A DNA stretch of 64,000 nucleotides from Pyropia yezoensis (taxonomy: Eukaryota > Rhodophyta > Bangiophyceae > Bangiales > Bangiaceae), in assembly GCA_009829735.1 (NCBI GenBank), contig CM020620.1, positions 24,836,020 to 24,900,019 of the forward strand. The letters are read 5' to 3'. A program made the position numbers and the translations under genes. This document shows positions 62,710-64,000 of this stretch, piece after piece (position 1 is the first letter of the stretch; every line of letters begins with the position of its first letter). Below the pieces are notes generated by a model. That model was not told where the DNA came from, made no database searches, and saw only the letters and a program-made list of their open reading frames with translations.

Positions 62710-64000
62710 TTACAGTAGGCGTCGTCGCCTCATGTAAGGCATGAGTAGTTGGCGGGGTATATTTGCCGCCTGTTCCCAGGTGGGTGAGTCGTATCCGACC
62801 CACATAACCTTGACGTACCAGGGTCCTGGTAGGTCCGGGTCGGTGTGTCCGACCACGCTCTCTACTTGGTATGGAATCCCATCCGGTCCCACCGGGTCAT
62901 CTGACCGGTGGGTTGTAAGAGCTTCATGTAGCAACCCAGCCGGTACCGGCTGAGGCTGTTCCGGCATCGGAGCAGGTGTGACGTCATTCATGCTGATGCG
63001 TTGAATCTCCGTATCGGAGTGTAAGATAACAGAGTTGTTATCTCTGTGGAGGATCTGGTACGGTCCCTTGACCGGTTGCATAAGCTTGTTCCCTCGGAAC
63101 TTCTGGTGTCTGATATAGACCCAGTCACCTGTTACCAGGGTTGCGTTGCGCACCCGTAGTCGGGCGTCGAAGTTCTTCTTGTATCGAAGTTGTGTTCTGT
63201 CAAGGGCACCCTTGAGCTTAGGAATCATCCACGATAGCTTGGCCAACCAAGCTAGGTGGATGCGTTCGGCGGGTCGGCCCTTCGGTGTATCATACCGAGT
63301 GCACCTGCCTGGCGGCAGCGTCAGGTTACCGACGCCTAGTGGCATGACCCACTCCAGCGGAGCAATGTTTGTGCTCCGATGTGGCCTGGCATTGTATGCC
63401 AGGGTGAGTACGGACAGAAGCCTGTCCCAAGTGTTCGTGTGCTCGGCCACGTAGCACTGTAGCATCTTTACGATGGTGCGGTTGAACCGCTCCACCTGCC
63501 CGTTGGACTGCGGGTGGTAGTCGGATGCCCGACGTGGTTCGATACCGAACATGCCCAGAACCTTAGTGCAGAATGCCGACGTAAGGTTTGCTCCGTTATC
63601 GGAGAGGAGTTGCTTCATGACTCCGTATGCACTGATCCAGTGGTCAACCACTGCGTTCATGATCGTGTATGCCGTATCATTCGGGATGGCTGCCGCTCGT
63701 GACAGCTTGGTGAATCGGTCAGACATGACCAGGATGTACCTGTTCCCTTCTTCCGTTACCGGAAGTGGCCCGAGTATGTCGATAGCGACTTGCTCGTTGG
63801 GCCCATCGGGTGGGAATAGCTTCATGGCAGACGCCTGCCTATGTAGACTCATGCGGTTACGCGCACAGGGGTGGCATCTTCTTACGTGGTCGACCACGTC
63901 GACGGCCATTGCTGGCCAGTAGAAGAACCTTCGCATTGCTGCGAACATACGTGAACCCCCCGGGTGTCCGGCTGTAGGGTTCTCATGTTCTCGTTCCATG
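62710..64000 (-). CDS. pol: R3 integrase with chromodomain-like tail (partial at the window edge)
   Basis: From the window edge: an H-H-C-C zinc region (GHPGGSRM ... CHPCARNRM), then the catalytic core with IDILGPLPVTEEG, LSDNGANLTSAFC and HPQSNGQVERFNRT, a GPY-like region (GDWVYIRHQKF, GPYQILHRD), and a chromodomain-like end, YQVESVVGHTDPDLPGPWYV followed by KVMWVGYDSPTWEQAANIP. The order is canonical for Ty3/Gypsy chromoviral integrase. The frame is open to the edge, with the rest of Pol expected beyond it. Confidence 0.85.
   Translation of the reverse strand, partial: MEREHENPTAGHPGGSRMFAAMRRFFYWPAMAVDVVDHVRRCHPCARNRMSLHRQASAMKLFPPDGPNEQVAIDILGPLPVTEEGNRYILVMSDRFTKLSRAAAIPNDTAYTIMNAVVDHWISAYGVMKQLLSDNGANLTSAFCTKVLGMFGIEPRRASDYHPQSNGQVERFNRTIVKMLQCYVAEHTNTWDRLLSVLTLAYNARPHRSTNIAPLEWVMPLGVGNLTLPPGRCTRYDTPKGRPAERIHLAWLAKLSWMIPKLKGALDRTQLRYKKNFDARLRVRNATLVTGDWVYIRHQKFRGNKLMQPVKGPYQILHRDNNSVILHSDTEIQRISMNDVTPAPMPEQPQPVPAGLLHEALTTHRSDDPVGPDGIPYQVESVVGHTDPDLPGPWYVKVMWVGYDSPTWEQAANIPRQLLMPYMRRRRLL

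Larger units (their letters stand above)
58855..64000 (-). mobile_element. R3: R1-family chromovirus in reverse, with X3, running off the window
   Basis: 3' LTR 58855-59217 is R1-type in reverse. Its inner flank read on the minus strand is AAGGGGGGGATA, a polypurine tract. Inside lie X3 (plus strand, 59805-62252) and integrase (minus strand, 62710 to beyond the edge). RT, protease, gag and 5' LTR should lie beyond 64000. Within the window it looks whole. R3 therefore shows what the truncated R1 copies A to C have lost. Confidence 0.8.

Noticed and set aside
1-64000. tRNA, rRNA or CRISPR features
   Set aside because: No cloverleaf with a GGTTCRA-type T-loop, no rRNA core sequence and no regularly spaced identical repeats with unique spacers were seen.

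Overview
This window is eukaryotic nuclear DNA: very GC-rich, with Ala/Gly/Pro-rich proteins, single-exon or few-intron genes, introns that start GTGCGT or GTACGT, and many transposons. A bangiophyte red alga (Porphyra/Pyropia-like) fits best. That is an inference from composition, gene style and element types, not from a marker gene.

Left third (1-12.3 kb): a hairpin-rich TIR element (394-1285), then four protein genes that may form one large mobile element. They are an orphan coiled-coil protein (1635-3527), a Crypton-like tyrosine recombinase with one intron (5218-7688), a Pro/Ala-repeat protein with a Cys-rich tail (8548-9900), and, convergent with it, a PIF1-family helicase (10060-12120). 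No HUH/Rep domain is visible, so this is not an ordinary Helitron.

Host island (13-21 kb): a probable AS8-like glycine-rich small protein (13279-14801), a large SppA/protease IV gene on the minus strand (15522-18947) and a SEC14/CRAL-TRIO gene (19501-20797). The last two are divergent, and a 40-bp-arm hairpin lies just upstream of the SEC14-like start.

Repeat zone (21.5-41 kb): a complete 1.28-kb TIR element flanked by CTAG (E1); the left end of a relative that shares the same CTAG; and a 7,180-bp tandem duplication (23398-30577 and 30578-37757). Each unit carries GC-rich gene-like debris, a decayed piggyBac transposase, a gag relic, and the LTR, gag and protease of a Ty3/Gypsy element. The second unit contains a tract that looks converted from a third copy. 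A 447-bp repeat, another E-family end and a 2.6-kb minisatellite of 20/40-bp period follow.

Right third (41-64 kb): a P-loop NTPase plus restriction-endonuclease-like protein of Crinkler-RHS type (42510-46136), then nested chromoviruses. R1-copy C (plus strand) is entered by R2 (minus strand). A 447-bp repeat separates R2 from fragment R4, and R4 is entered by R3, which runs off the right edge. R2, R3 and R4 each carry a long extra ORF on the strand opposite to pol, downstream of (or in the place expected for) integrase. This shared ambisense layout is, with the recombinase-helicase cluster, the most interesting feature of the window.
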